Notes under the pieces: generated by a model | The model's database searches: none | What the model was told of the DNA's origin: nothing | The model's input: only the letters and a program-made list of their open reading frames with translations | Source: Alphaproteobacteria bacterium | Lineage (GTDB): Bacteria; Pseudomonadota; Alphaproteobacteria; Puniceispirillales; Marisalimonadaceae | Assembly: GCA_016777645.1 (NCBI GenBank) | Contig: JADHRC010000007.1 | Location: 1 to 24,362, forward strand | DNA length: 24,362 nt | Reading direction: 5' to 3' | In this document: positions 8,073 through 16,052 of the stretch, in pieces | How the letters are laid out: the number at the start of each line of letters is the position of its first letter | Position numbering within the stretch: position 1 is the first letter of the stretch | Position numbers and translations under genes: made by a program

Positions 8073-9044
8073 TTGGCTGTTTATACCAAATTACACATAC
8101 ATCAATTAGAAGAACTTTTAAAACTTTACGATATTGGGAGTCTCATCACCTATAATGGCATTACAGAAGGAATAGAAAATAGTAATTTTTTTATAGAAAC
8201 TACTCAGGGCAAGTTTATACTTACTATCTTTGAAAATAGAGTAAACAAGAAAGAGATACCTTTTTTTTTGGGCATAATGTCATACCTAAGTCAAAAGAGG
8301 TTTCTATGTCCTAAGCCAATAATTGATTTAAAAAACAATTATATCCACGAATTATCAGGAAAACCATGTATCATTGTCAACTTCCTGGAGGGCAAATCAA
8401 AAACTAATATTAATCCTGAAGATTGCTTTAAAGTAGGTTCTTATATGGGTTATATGCATAATCAAAGTAAAGATTTTTCTTTAGAAAGACAAAATTCTTT
8501 ATCAATAAGCGGATGGAAAGAACTAATTGAAAAATGTGACATATCAATATCTGAAAATTCACTTGCTAATTTCGGACAAAATTTAATAGGCGAAATAAAA
8601 GAAACTTTTAATTATTGTGAAAAAAATTGGCCAACGTACTTACCTAAAGGTTTTATTCATGCTGATATGTTTCCTGACAATGTTTTTTTTCTAAATAATA
8701 GTATTTCAGGAATAATTGATTTCTATTTTGGCTGTACAGATATACTAGCTTACGATGTGGCAGTAGCGGTTAATGCGTGGTGTTTTAACGATGAAAATGT
8801 ATTTAATAAGGATAGATATAATTCTTTACTAAATGGATATAATTCTCAAAGAAAGCTGAGTAAAGATGAAATACTTCATTTACCTCTTTTGTCCAAAGCT
8901 GCTTCAATGAGATTTCTTCTTACTAGGTTATATGATTGGGTAAACACACCTGATAATGCTGATGTTATTCCCAAGGACCCTTATGAATATATAGTAAAGT
9001 TAAGATATTTTAAAGAAACTTTAAGAAAGAATAATAATGAATAA
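8073..9044 (+). CDS. thrB: Homoserine kinase (APH-fold ThrB)
   Basis: This 323-residue protein phosphorylates homoserine, giving the substrate of threonine synthase (thrC at 13.9-15.3 kb). It belongs to the aminoglycoside-phosphotransferase fold type used by Alphaproteobacteria, not the GHMP type of E. coli. The catalytic motif is FIHADMFPDN with His196, Asp198 and Asn203, and the metal-binding Asp216 is in GIIDF. Translation starts at TTG (8073-8075): the family's conserved N-terminus MAVYT begins exactly there, and AGGA at 8062-8065 is placed correctly. It begins 18 nt after ispH and overlaps rnhA by 8 nt. A run of nine T (8261-8269) encodes Phe-Phe-Leu without breaking the frame. Confidence 0.92.
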   Translation: MAVYTKLHIHQLEELLKLYDIGSLITYNGITEGIENSNFFIETTQGKFILTIFENRVNKKEIPFFLGIMSYLSQKRFLCPKPIIDLKNNYIHELSGKPCIIVNFLEGKSKTNINPEDCFKVGSYMGYMHNQSKDFSLERQNSLSISGWKELIEKCDISISENSLANFGQNLIGEIKETFNYCEKNWPTYLPKGFIHADMFPDNVFFLNNSISGIIDFYFGCTDILAYDVAVAVNAWCFNDENVFNKDRYNSLLNGYNSQRKLSKDEILHLPLLSKAASMRFLLTRLYDWVNTPDNADVIPKDPYEYIVKLRYFKETLRKNNNE

Positions 9045-9471
9045 AATAATAACTATCTATACAGATGGAGCTTGCTCTGGAAATCCTGGAAAGGGTGGTT
9101 GGGGAGCTGTCATTATAGGTAAAGAAGAATTATATTTATCCGGAGCGCAATCCTTAACTACTAATAATCAGATGGAACTAACAGCAACTATAGAAGCATT
9201 AAAAAATATAAAATCTTCCAGTATTATTCATCTATACACAGATTCTCAGTATGTCAAAAATGGAATAAATGAGTGGATACTCAATTGGAAAAAAAATGGA
9301 TGGATGACTGCAAATAAAAAACCTGTAGCTAATAAAGAATTGTGGATTGAATTAGATAAATATGTTCAAATTCATAAAGTGACCTGGTATTGGGTAAAAG
9401 GTCACTCTGGTAATCATTACAATGAACTAGCTGATAAATTAGCAGTCAATGCTATGAACAAAAACAATTAA
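9037..9471 (+). CDS. rnhA: Ribonuclease HI
   Basis: A 144-residue RNase HI, which cuts the RNA strand of RNA:DNA hybrids. The catalytic carboxylates are Asp10 (IYTDGACSGNPG), Glu47 (NNQMELTA), Asp69 (LYTDSQYV) and Asp133 (NELADKLA), with the accessory His123 in WVKGHSG. The basic-protrusion region (WILNWKKNGWMTANKKPVANKELW within 80-103) is present, so this is the E. coli-like class rather than a short archaeal type. Its ATG lies 8 nt inside the end of thrB, suggesting translational coupling. It is the last gene of the ispH unit and converges with the peroxiredoxin gene with 4 nt between stop codons. Confidence 0.97.
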   Translation: MNKIITIYTDGACSGNPGKGGWGAVIIGKEELYLSGAQSLTTNNQMELTATIEALKNIKSSSIIHLYTDSQYVKNGINEWILNWKKNGWMTANKKPVANKELWIELDKYVQIHKVTWYWVKGHSGNHYNELADKLAVNAMNKNN

Positions 9472-9490
9472 ATAATTATAAATTATTTAA
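9468..9490. terminator. AT-only palindrome spanning both stop codons of rnhA and the peroxiredoxin gene
   Basis: A perfect 10-bp inverted repeat (TTAAATAATT at 9468-9477 and AATTATTTAA at 9481-9490) with a 3-nt loop covers the stop codons of both convergent genes. On either strand it would form an A/U-only hairpin. It could serve as a weak bidirectional transcription end signal. There is no GC pair and no clear U-tract beyond it, so the role is uncertain. Confidence 0.35.
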
Positions 9491-9955
9491 AATATTTTCT
9501 GCAGTTGAAACATCAAAAGCTCCAATCTCTTCAACAAATAATCCTTTTATAACGTTGTTGTCGACTATAATAGCAAATCTTTTTGACCTATGTCCTAAAA
9601 CTTTTCCAAAATTATGATCTAAACCTAGTGACTTTGAAACAGAACAATCTGAGTCTGATAACATATCTATTTTACCGTTAACTCCGCTTACCTCACCCCA
9701 GGCACGCATAACATGGGGATCGTTTACTGCCATACAAGCTATCTTGGAAACTCCCTTAGATATTATTTCATCATAATTATTAATAAAACCAGGTAAATGT
9801 TTTGCTGAACAAGTTGGAGTAAAAGCACCTGGCAAAGCAAACAAAACTACCTTGCAAGATTTAAAATAATCTTCTGTACTAACTTCTTTTAACCCTTCTT
9901 CATCTTTGAGTCTAAAAACTCCTGATGGGAAATTATCTCCAACTTTTAAAGACAT
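9476..9955 (-). CDS. Peroxiredoxin, Prx5-like (thiol peroxidase)
   Basis: A 159-residue AhpC/TSA-superfamily peroxidase of the Prx5 (redoxin) group, reducing hydrogen peroxide and organic peroxides. The peroxidatic motif is PGAFTPTCS with Cys49, preceded by Pro42 and Thr46 of the PxxxTxxC signature. Further cysteines are Cys34, Cys74 and Cys104, any of which may resolve the sulfenic acid; the usual C-terminal resolving Cys of animal Prx5 is not evident. The end VEEIGAFDVSTAENIL is a family hallmark. A strong AAGGAG ribosome site (plus-strand CTCCTT at 9962-9967) supports the start. It lies downstream of dsbD on the same strand, 63 nt away, so a shared message is possible. The electron donor (glutathione/glutaredoxin or thioredoxin) cannot be deduced. 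Confidence 0.93.
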   Translation of the reverse strand: MSLKVGDNFPSGVFRLKDEEGLKEVSTEDYFKSCKVVLFALPGAFTPTCSAKHLPGFINNYDEIISKGVSKIACMAVNDPHVMRAWGEVSGVNGKIDMLSDSDCSVSKSLGLDHNFGKVLGHRSKRFAIIVDNNVIKGLFVEEIGAFDVSTAENILNNL

Positions 9956-10018
9956 TTATTTCTCCTTATAAAAACAAATTATATAATTAACCTATAAATG
10001 ATTTTTTTGAAATATAAT

Positions 10019-11971
10019 TTATTTAGCCATATCAATAAATTCTTTTACTATTTTTTTTGAAAGTATTTCAGGCAGAATTTTACCATTTGGTATCGATGAA
10101 CTATAAATTTCATTATAAGGGAGACCATAACGATTTTTAAGAGCTAAAAACTCCTTAATTTTATCATTTGGTTTTGTCCAGTCTAATTGTAAAAATTTAA
10201 CATTATTTTTACTAAACATTTCAACAATTTCAGGATTGTTTAGAACTAAGTTCTTGTTTACTTTACAGGTTATGCACCAATCAGCAGTTATATCAACAAA
10301 AACAATTTCACCTTCTTTAGCTAATTGACTTGGGTAAAGCAAATTTTTTTCAATATCCCATCTAATTTCATAATCTTCTTTTTTAACATTTGATAATGGG
10401 TTTGTAGAAATCAATAAACTGTATAAAATACTCATTAACCAAATTGACGTTAGTAAAAGTAAAAAACCCATAATTTTTTTAAATGTATTTAACCAATTGC
10501 CTGGCTTGGGTATAATTTTAATTATACTTGGAAAAAAAAGAAGTAATATGAGAGGCAAAGATAACCCTACCCCCATAACCAATAGGATTGAAAAGATTTC
10601 CAAAATATTTCCTGATAATGCAAAACCAATAGCAGTCCCTACGAGAGGAGCTGTACAAGGTGTTGCTAAGAAAGTTAAAAAAACACCTGTAACGAAATCT
10701 CCTAAATAACCATCTTTGTTATAAGATAAAAATGATAATACTTTTGATGGTAAAAAATAATGAAATACACCAAATAAATTAAAAGCAAAAAAACAAGTTA
10801 ATAAAATCATAAAAACAAGAAAATATGGGCTTTGAAACTGTATGCCCCACCCCACATAATCACCTGTGCTCTTAATCAAAATAGCTAAAATAGATAACAA
10901 AAGAAATGTTGTCAAAATTCCTAATATATTAAACAATAATTTTTTTCTAAAAACCCATACACTCTCAGTTCTATAACTAACTAATTGAACCATCTTGAGA
11001 GACAAAACAGGCAAAACACAAGGCATAAAATTTAGTATTAAGCCACCTACGAAAGCAATAAATATTATTTGCAAACCTAAACTGTAAACTGAGGGATTTT
11101 CAAGCAAATAATCATTAAGATTGTCAAAAGTTGTTTCATAACCAATATCATTTGTTAAAAAGGTTAGTTTTAATATTTGAGGGTTTATTTCTTTATTAAT
11201 TTTATTGAATTTAATATTTAAATTATCATTATTACCCAAAATTTCAGGTTTATAATTAATAAAACCATTTTCATCTTCAATAATAACATCATTTATTGAG
11301 CTGATTGCATAATTCTTGAATTTTAAACTAACAACTTCTTTATGAATATTAATTGAAACAAGGTCTAATTGTTCTTTTGTAACCCTCTTGGGTATCTTAT
11401 TTTTATAATTTATAATTTTTTTAAAAGACGTTGTGTCTTCCTTAATAAAATTTAATTTGTTTAAATCAAATTTTTGAGTTATCGGCACACAAATCTCTGA
11501 ACATATTTGAGCATTTAAGTCTAGAAAACCTGATAATTTCTTTTCCTTATCTATTAATTTAATTTCTAACGGAAATACAACCTCATTCTCATAGCCAAAT
11601 GTTTGTATATCAAAAAAAATAAATCTTTTTGGCATGGGATATAGCAAACTTACTGAGTCTACATTACTAGCATTTTTCCAAGAAATTTCTGGTGGCAACC
11701 CTGCATCTCCAGGATTCTTCCAATAGATTTTCCACTTTGGTAGAAGGTTTACTTCTAGACCTAACAAATAGTCATTGAATTGATTGGTTAATTTTTGCCC
11801 AAAGAGAAGATTGAATTTTACGAATTCTAAATTTTGACTAGGTTCATCTATATTATTCTTTATAGATAAACTACCATAAGATTTTTTGACTTCATTAAAA
11901 TTAATATAAAATGAACAAACAAATAAAATTAAAATTTTTATAAATTTAAAACTAACTTGATGATTGTTCAT
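10019..11971 (-). CDS. dsbD: Protein-disulfide reductase DsbD/ScsB-type
   Basis: This 650-residue protein carries reducing power from cytoplasmic thioredoxin across the inner membrane to periplasmic thiol proteins. Domains in order: an N-terminal hydrophobic segment (about 10-24); a periplasmic alpha domain (about 45-285) with a Cys157-x3-Cys161 pair and the DsbD N-domain signature WKNPGDAGLPPEISW; an eight-helix transmembrane beta domain (about 293-520) with the conserved Cys318 (FMPCVLPV) and Cys439 (ATPCTAPL); and a C-terminal thioredoxin domain with Asp-Trp-Cys566-Ile-Thr-Cys569. All three cysteine pairs needed for the relay are intact. The extended N-domain resembles the ScsB/alphaproteobacterial version more than the short E. 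coli one. It likely serves periplasmic Cys proteins such as copper chaperones or the DsbA-like protein. No clear ribosome site precedes the ATG. Confidence 0.92.
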   Translation of the reverse strand: MNNHQVSFKFIKILILFVCSFYINFNEVKKSYGSLSIKNNIDEPSQNLEFVKFNLLFGQKLTNQFNDYLLGLEVNLLPKWKIYWKNPGDAGLPPEISWKNASNVDSVSLLYPMPKRFIFFDIQTFGYENEVVFPLEIKLIDKEKKLSGFLDLNAQICSEICVPITQKFDLNKLNFIKEDTTSFKKIINYKNKIPKRVTKEQLDLVSINIHKEVVSLKFKNYAISSINDVIIEDENGFINYKPEILGNNDNLNIKFNKINKEINPQILKLTFLTNDIGYETTFDNLNDYLLENPSVYSLGLQIIFIAFVGGLILNFMPCVLPVLSLKMVQLVSYRTESVWVFRKKLLFNILGILTTFLLLSILAILIKSTGDYVGWGIQFQSPYFLVFMILLTCFFAFNLFGVFHYFLPSKVLSFLSYNKDGYLGDFVTGVFLTFLATPCTAPLVGTAIGFALSGNILEIFSILLVMGVGLSLPLILLLFFPSIIKIIPKPGNWLNTFKKIMGFLLLLTSIWLMSILYSLLISTNPLSNVKKEDYEIRWDIEKNLLYPSQLAKEGEIVFVDITADWCITCKVNKNLVLNNPEIVEMFSKNNVKFLQLDWTKPNDKIKEFLALKNRYGLPYNEIYSSSIPNGKILPEILSKKIVKEFIDMAK

Positions 11972-12024
11972 ATTTATATTTCAGCTAATATTAATCAAGA
12001 CACGAATATATTGGAAATAAATAT

Positions 12025-12591
12025 ATGTATCAAGAACTGTTAGGTAAACTTTTGATTGCTTCACCAGGACTTCAAGATGTGAGATTTCAAAACTCAGTTA
12101 TACTCATTTGTGAACATTCCAAAGAAGTTGTTATGGGACTCATATTAAATAAACCTCTTCATAATTTTGATATTAACCAAATTTTTAAAAAATTAAAAAT
12201 TAAGTACAATACTGATATTGATATTAATAATATTCCAACTTTTTTTGGTGGGCCAGTTCACTTAAACCAAGGTTTTATAATTCATTCAAATGAAAAAAAA
12301 TACCCAACAACAGAAAAAATAATACATGAAGTAATGATCACAACTTCTGATGAAATTTTAAAAGATATATCCAAAAAACAATCTCCTAAATTTACTAAAG
12401 TTTTCTTAGGTTGTTCAGTTTGGAACTATGACCAGTTAAATAATGAAATTCTTGAAAACTCATGGATTATAACGGATTCTTCAAAAGAAATAATTTTTGA
12501 TAGCCCAATTGGATTAGAGCTTTGGAAAAAAAGTTTAATTAGTATAGGAGTAGATCCTAATAAACTCATTTCGTATGCTGGTAATGCATAA
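12025..12591 (+). CDS. algH: AlgH/YqgE (UPF0301) family protein
   Basis: A 188-residue protein of the YqgE/AlgH family. Family marks are the N-terminal GKLLIASPGLQDVRFQNSV start, the MGLILNKPL motif near residues 57-65, the FFGGPVHLNQGFIIH motif near 73-88 and the C-terminal Trp-containing stretch followed by LISYAGNA. The biochemical function is not settled; in Pseudomonas the name comes from an effect on alginate transcription that is not established elsewhere. It diverges from dsbD (53-nt gap) and converges with the M16 peptidase gene (6-nt gap), so it is a single-gene unit. A TTGGAA ribosome site lies before the ATG. Confidence 0.93.
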   Translation: MYQELLGKLLIASPGLQDVRFQNSVILICEHSKEVVMGLILNKPLHNFDINQIFKKLKIKYNTDIDINNIPTFFGGPVHLNQGFIIHSNEKKYPTTEKIIHEVMITTSDEILKDISKKQSPKFTKVFLGCSVWNYDQLNNEILENSWIITDSSKEIIFDSPIGLELWKKSLISIGVDPNKLISYAGNA

Positions 12592-12597
12592 TAAAAT

Positions 12598-13854
12598 CTA
12601 ATTTAGCAAAGAAGAAAGATTGTAATTTTTATATTTCGATGCATCAGGACCTATTACTGAAAGAACTGGTTCTGATGATGCAAATAATTTTTCAGCAACT
12701 TCACAGATAGATTTAATAGTTATATTTTCAATATTTTCTGTAACCTCATCACTTGTTATTATTCTATCAAAATCTATCATACATTTTGCTAAATACTCAG
12801 ATCTTGAAGAATTACTTTCCTGGCCCATTATAAAACCTGCTTTCATTTGAGCTTTTGCTCTAGATAATTCGTGATCAGAAACAGAATATTTAACTTTTTT
12901 CAATTCATTAAGACTTGTATCAATTAGTTCATCTACATTATTCGGAGAGGTTCCAGCATAAAACCCCATCGTACCAAAAGTTTTCTGTATTTGGCTAAAA
13001 GCAAAAATTGAATAACACAAACCTTTTTTTTCTCTAATTTCTTGAAATAGCCTTGATGACATTCCACCACCTAATATTATGGTAAGAGCTCTTAATGAAT
13101 ATCTATCCATATTACTATTTTTTAATCCTTCTATTCCAAAGACTAGTTGTGTCTGCTCTAAATCCCTATCTTCCCCATAAAAACCTGAAAACCATTTTGA
13201 CTGAATATTATTCAATTTAAAATTATTATTAATATGTGAAAATTTTTCTTCTATATTGTCAAATAACCAATCTGTATCAATGTTACCTGAAGAAGAAACA
13301 ACCATATTTTCTGGTGCATAATTAGATAGTAGAAATTTTTTTAAATCTAATTGTTTAAATCTACTGACTGTATCTTTATTACCTAATATAGATCTTCCAA
13401 TAGACTGATTTTTGTAAGCTGTTGTATTGAAGTTTTCAAAGACTTTATCATCCGGAGAATCAATTGACTGACCAATTTCTGAAATAATAACACCACGCTC
13501 TCTTTCTATTTCTTCTTCTGGAAAAGTTGAGTTTTTTATTATATCAGCCAATATATCTATACCAAGATCTGTATCTTCTTTTAAAACCTTTAAATAATAA
13601 GCTGTAACTTCTTTACTAGTATATGCATTAATGTCACCACCTACATTTTCTATTTCTTGAGCTATCTGCTCTGCATTCCTGTTAACAGTTCCTTTAAAAG
13701 CCATATGCTCTAGCATATGTGCAATACCAGACTCATTTTCTGTCTCTTTGGAACTTCCTGAGCCTACCCAAACACCAATTGATGTGCTGTCAACATTCAT
13801 TTTATCATTTATGATTGTAAGCCCATTATCTAATTTTTTAAATTCTACATTCAT
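12598..13854 (-). CDS. M16 family zinc metallopeptidase (processing-peptidase-like)
   Basis: A 418-residue single-module insulinase/pitrilysin-type peptidase. The inverted zinc motif is His46-x2-Glu49-His50 (HMLEHMAFKGT) and the third ligand is Glu126 in RGVIISEI, 76 residues downstream, as expected. The C-terminal half contains the family's second domain, with GGGMSSRLFQEIREKKGLCYS near 267-287. It is close to the mitochondrial processing peptidase beta subunit and the PqqL-like proteases of Alphaproteobacteria. All catalytic residues are present, so it should be active; the substrate is unknown. Its ATG overlaps the thrC stop codon (TAATG on the minus strand), so it is coupled to thrC. It is the last gene of the long minus-strand run. 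Confidence 0.93.
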   Translation of the reverse strand: MNVEFKKLDNGLTIINDKMNVDSTSIGVWVGSGSSKETENESGIAHMLEHMAFKGTVNRNAEQIAQEIENVGGDINAYTSKEVTAYYLKVLKEDTDLGIDILADIIKNSTFPEEEIERERGVIISEIGQSIDSPDDKVFENFNTTAYKNQSIGRSILGNKDTVSRFKQLDLKKFLLSNYAPENMVVSSSGNIDTDWLFDNIEEKFSHINNNFKLNNIQSKWFSGFYGEDRDLEQTQLVFGIEGLKNSNMDRYSLRALTIILGGGMSSRLFQEIREKKGLCYSIFAFSQIQKTFGTMGFYAGTSPNNVDELIDTSLNELKKVKYSVSDHELSRAKAQMKAGFIMGQESNSSRSEYLAKCMIDFDRIITSDEVTENIENITIKSICEVAEKLFASSEPVLSVIGPDASKYKNYNLSSLLN

Positions 13855-15269
13855 TAGCTTCTCACATTAGATCGTATAAAAGATTTCACTTCTTCTAGAT
13901 TGGGTTCTATTATTTTGAAATGTTCCTCACTATCCATGATTTTTTGTAAAGCAGACGGCATATGAGGTTGAAAATTTAAGCTTTTTTCTATTATACCTGG
14001 AAACTTAGCTGGATGCGCACATGCTAATGAGACTACTGGAGTGTCTTCAGAAACTAAATCATTATTAATTGCTTTTTGCAATGCCCCATAACCTACAGCG
14101 CTATGAGGATCTAAAAGATAATCATAGTCATGATAAACATTTTTAATTATTTCTAATGTTTCCAAATCTGAGACCATGTATGCAGCAAATAAGTTATTAA
14201 TATTTTGTAGTTGTTCATTATTAATTTCAAACTTTCCATTACTTTTAAAATCAAACATTTGCTTTTTAACTTTTTCAGAATCTAATTCATTAATTACATA
14301 TAATAATCTTTCAAAATTACTTGAAACCTGAATATCCATACTTGGGCTGTAGGATGGAATGACATTTTTCCTCTCCATTACACCACTTTTAAAAAATCTA
14401 GTTAAAATATCATTTTGATTAGATCCACAAATCAATTTAGATATAGGTAATCCAATTTTTTTAGCCATCCAACCAGCTAATATATTACCGAAATTACCAG
14501 TTGGTACGGAAAAAATTATTTCTTCTTCAGGGGCTCCTACTTTTAATGCGGAATAAAAATAATAAACAATTTGTGGCAATAATCTAACCCAGTTAATTGA
14601 GTTAATTGCAGATAAAGATATTTGATCCTTGAAACTTAAATCTTCAAAACAATCTTTTACTATTAATTGGCATCCATCAAAATCAGTTTTAACAGACAAA
14701 GCGTGTGCACCTAACTCATTTATCCAAGTCATCTGTTTTTGTTGAACTTCAGAAACTCGTTCATTAGGAAAAAGAATAAAAATATCTATGTTATCTTGTC
14801 TCTTAAAGGCTTCTAATGCAGCTGAACCTGTATCACCACTAGTCGCTCCTAAAATAACGGCTCTTTTTTTTCTGTCCTTAAGAGTTTTATTAAAAGCTCT
14901 TGATAAAAATTGCATTGCATAATCTTTAAAAGCAAATGTCGGTCCATGAAATAATTCTAGAATATAGGTATTATTTTTAAGTTGATGAAGAGGAGCAACC
15001 CCGTTATTGAAGCTTGAATATGTCTCCTTACAAATTTCAAGTATTTCTATCTTACTAAGATATGGTTTTATGAATGGTTCCATTACTTTAGCAGCTAATT
15101 GTGCATAGTTTAAATGTTTCATATCCTGTAATTCAGATTGACTAAAAGAAGGCCATTCGTCTGGCATAAATAATCCACCATCTCTAGCTAATCCAGACAA
15201 AAGTACATCTTCATAGGATAACGAAGTCTCTCCACCTCTAGTACTAGAATATTTGATCTGCATTGACAT
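13854..15269 (-). CDS. thrC: Threonine synthase
   Basis: ThrC converts O-phosphohomoserine to threonine with pyridoxal phosphate. The protein has 471 residues, typical of the longer (type 2, E. coli/yeast-like) class. The N-terminus (YSSTRGG) is characteristic; PLP-binding Lys115 lies in HGPTFAFKDYAMQF; the phosphate-binding Gly loop is in GATSGDTGSAALEA and PTGNFGN. The start is MSMQIKYSS; a second ATG two codons later is possible. It begins 1 nt after the SURF1 stop codon and its own stop overlaps the start of the M16 peptidase gene. Threonine synthesis is therefore attached to the cox operon, with thrB in a separate unit at 8-9 kb. Confidence 0.96.
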   Translation of the reverse strand: MSMQIKYSSTRGGETSLSYEDVLLSGLARDGGLFMPDEWPSFSQSELQDMKHLNYAQLAAKVMEPFIKPYLSKIEILEICKETYSSFNNGVAPLHQLKNNTYILELFHGPTFAFKDYAMQFLSRAFNKTLKDRKKRAVILGATSGDTGSAALEAFKRQDNIDIFILFPNERVSEVQQKQMTWINELGAHALSVKTDFDGCQLIVKDCFEDLSFKDQISLSAINSINWVRLLPQIVYYFYSALKVGAPEEEIIFSVPTGNFGNILAGWMAKKIGLPISKLICGSNQNDILTRFFKSGVMERKNVIPSYSPSMDIQVSSNFERLLYVINELDSEKVKKQMFDFKSNGKFEINNEQLQNINNLFAAYMVSDLETLEIIKNVYHDYDYLLDPHSAVGYGALQKAINNDLVSEDTPVVSLACAHPAKFPGIIEKSLNFQPHMPSALQKIMDSEEHFKIIEPNLEEVKSFIRSNVRS

Positions 15270-15270
15270 A

Positions 15271-16005
15271 CTAAACTTTCTTTTTAATACCTAATCTTCC
15301 TGAAGATACGTGGTAAGAAAAATAAACAAACAATAGAGATAAGGCTAAACCATACCATGTTATTGCGTAAGAAAGATGTTGATTACGAAGTTTAGGCTTA
15401 CCACTAACGCCAATTGGAAGTGTCATTTTTACACCTTCTTTCAGTGCATCAATATAGTAGTCCTTAACAATTTCAGAGGAATCTATTTTTAGAAACTTAA
15501 ATATCTCCAAAGGTTTAATAGTAAACCAAAAGCCATTTTCCCCATCATTTTCTGGAACAAAATAACCTTTTTTCTGAGGATATCTTACTATTCCTTTTAG
15601 ATTTATTTGATTATTGTATAAACTAAATTTTCTCTTATCTGGATCTCTATAACCTTCAGAAACCCAACCTCTATTTATAAGTATTGTTTTTTGATTACTC
15701 AGTCTAAAGGGCGTAACCACATGAAAACCTGCATTACCTTCATATGTTTTTCCAGTAATATATATTTCATACTCATGCAAAAATTTACCTGGTAACTGTA
15801 CAGATTTAAATTCGTTAATTTGTTTTTCTAATAATTCTGAAGCGTCCGTTATTGGATTAGATTGACTTTGAGTTAGATACCTTTCAATCAAAGCCTCTTT
15901 CCAAAACAATCTTTTAATTTGCCAAGTTCCAAAACTTAATAAGATAATAAAAATAATAAAAGATAATATTGATGGCCAAAGCATTGGCTTAAAATATATA
16001 TTCAT
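15271..16005 (-). CDS. SURF1-family cytochrome c oxidase assembly protein
   Basis: A 244-residue inner-membrane protein with one helix at each end (about 11-29 and 213-232) and a periplasmic domain between, the standard SURF1/Shy1 topology. Family motifs are GTWQIKRL (26-33), GFHVVTPF and ILINRGWVSEG (93-118), GFWFTIKP (158-165) and NQHLSYAITWYGLA (208-221). The His in NQHL is the conserved residue linked with heme A handling. SURF1 assists heme a3 insertion into subunit I. It follows coxC by 47 nt, has a GGAGC ribosome site, and precedes thrC by 1 nt. Confidence 0.93.
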   Translation of the reverse strand: MNIYFKPMLWPSILSFIIFIILLSFGTWQIKRLFWKEALIERYLTQSQSNPITDASELLEKQINEFKSVQLPGKFLHEYEIYITGKTYEGNAGFHVVTPFRLSNQKTILINRGWVSEGYRDPDKRKFSLYNNQINLKGIVRYPQKKGYFVPENDGENGFWFTIKPLEIFKFLKIDSSEIVKDYYIDALKEGVKMTLPIGVSGKPKLRNQHLSYAITWYGLALSLLFVYFSYHVSSGRLGIKKKV

Positions 16006-16032
16006 CAGCTGTTAAAAAGCTCCAATATTGAC

Positions 16033-16052
16033 TAAGTATAATTAAATACTTA
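16033..16052 (-). promoter_or_regulatory. Small hairpin directly after the coxC stop codon
   Basis: TAAGTAT (16033-16039) and ATACTTA (16046-16052) form a 7-bp stem with a 6-nt loop. In the minus-strand message it begins at the first base after the coxC TGA and ends before the SURF1 ribosome site. It lacks a U-tract and has a single GC pair. It may stabilise the coxC 3' end or reduce read-through into SURF1-thrC-M16. Confidence 0.35.

Noticed and set aside
8261..8269. Programmed frameshifting at the T9 run in thrB
   Set aside because: The zero frame encodes a complete, collinear ThrB; neither shifted frame gives a meaningful product.
11970..12024. Symmetry ATATTTAT/ATAAATAT at the dsbD and algH starts as an operator
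   Set aside because: Only 8 bp of pure A/T at a distance of about 40 nt in an AT-rich gap; likely chance.
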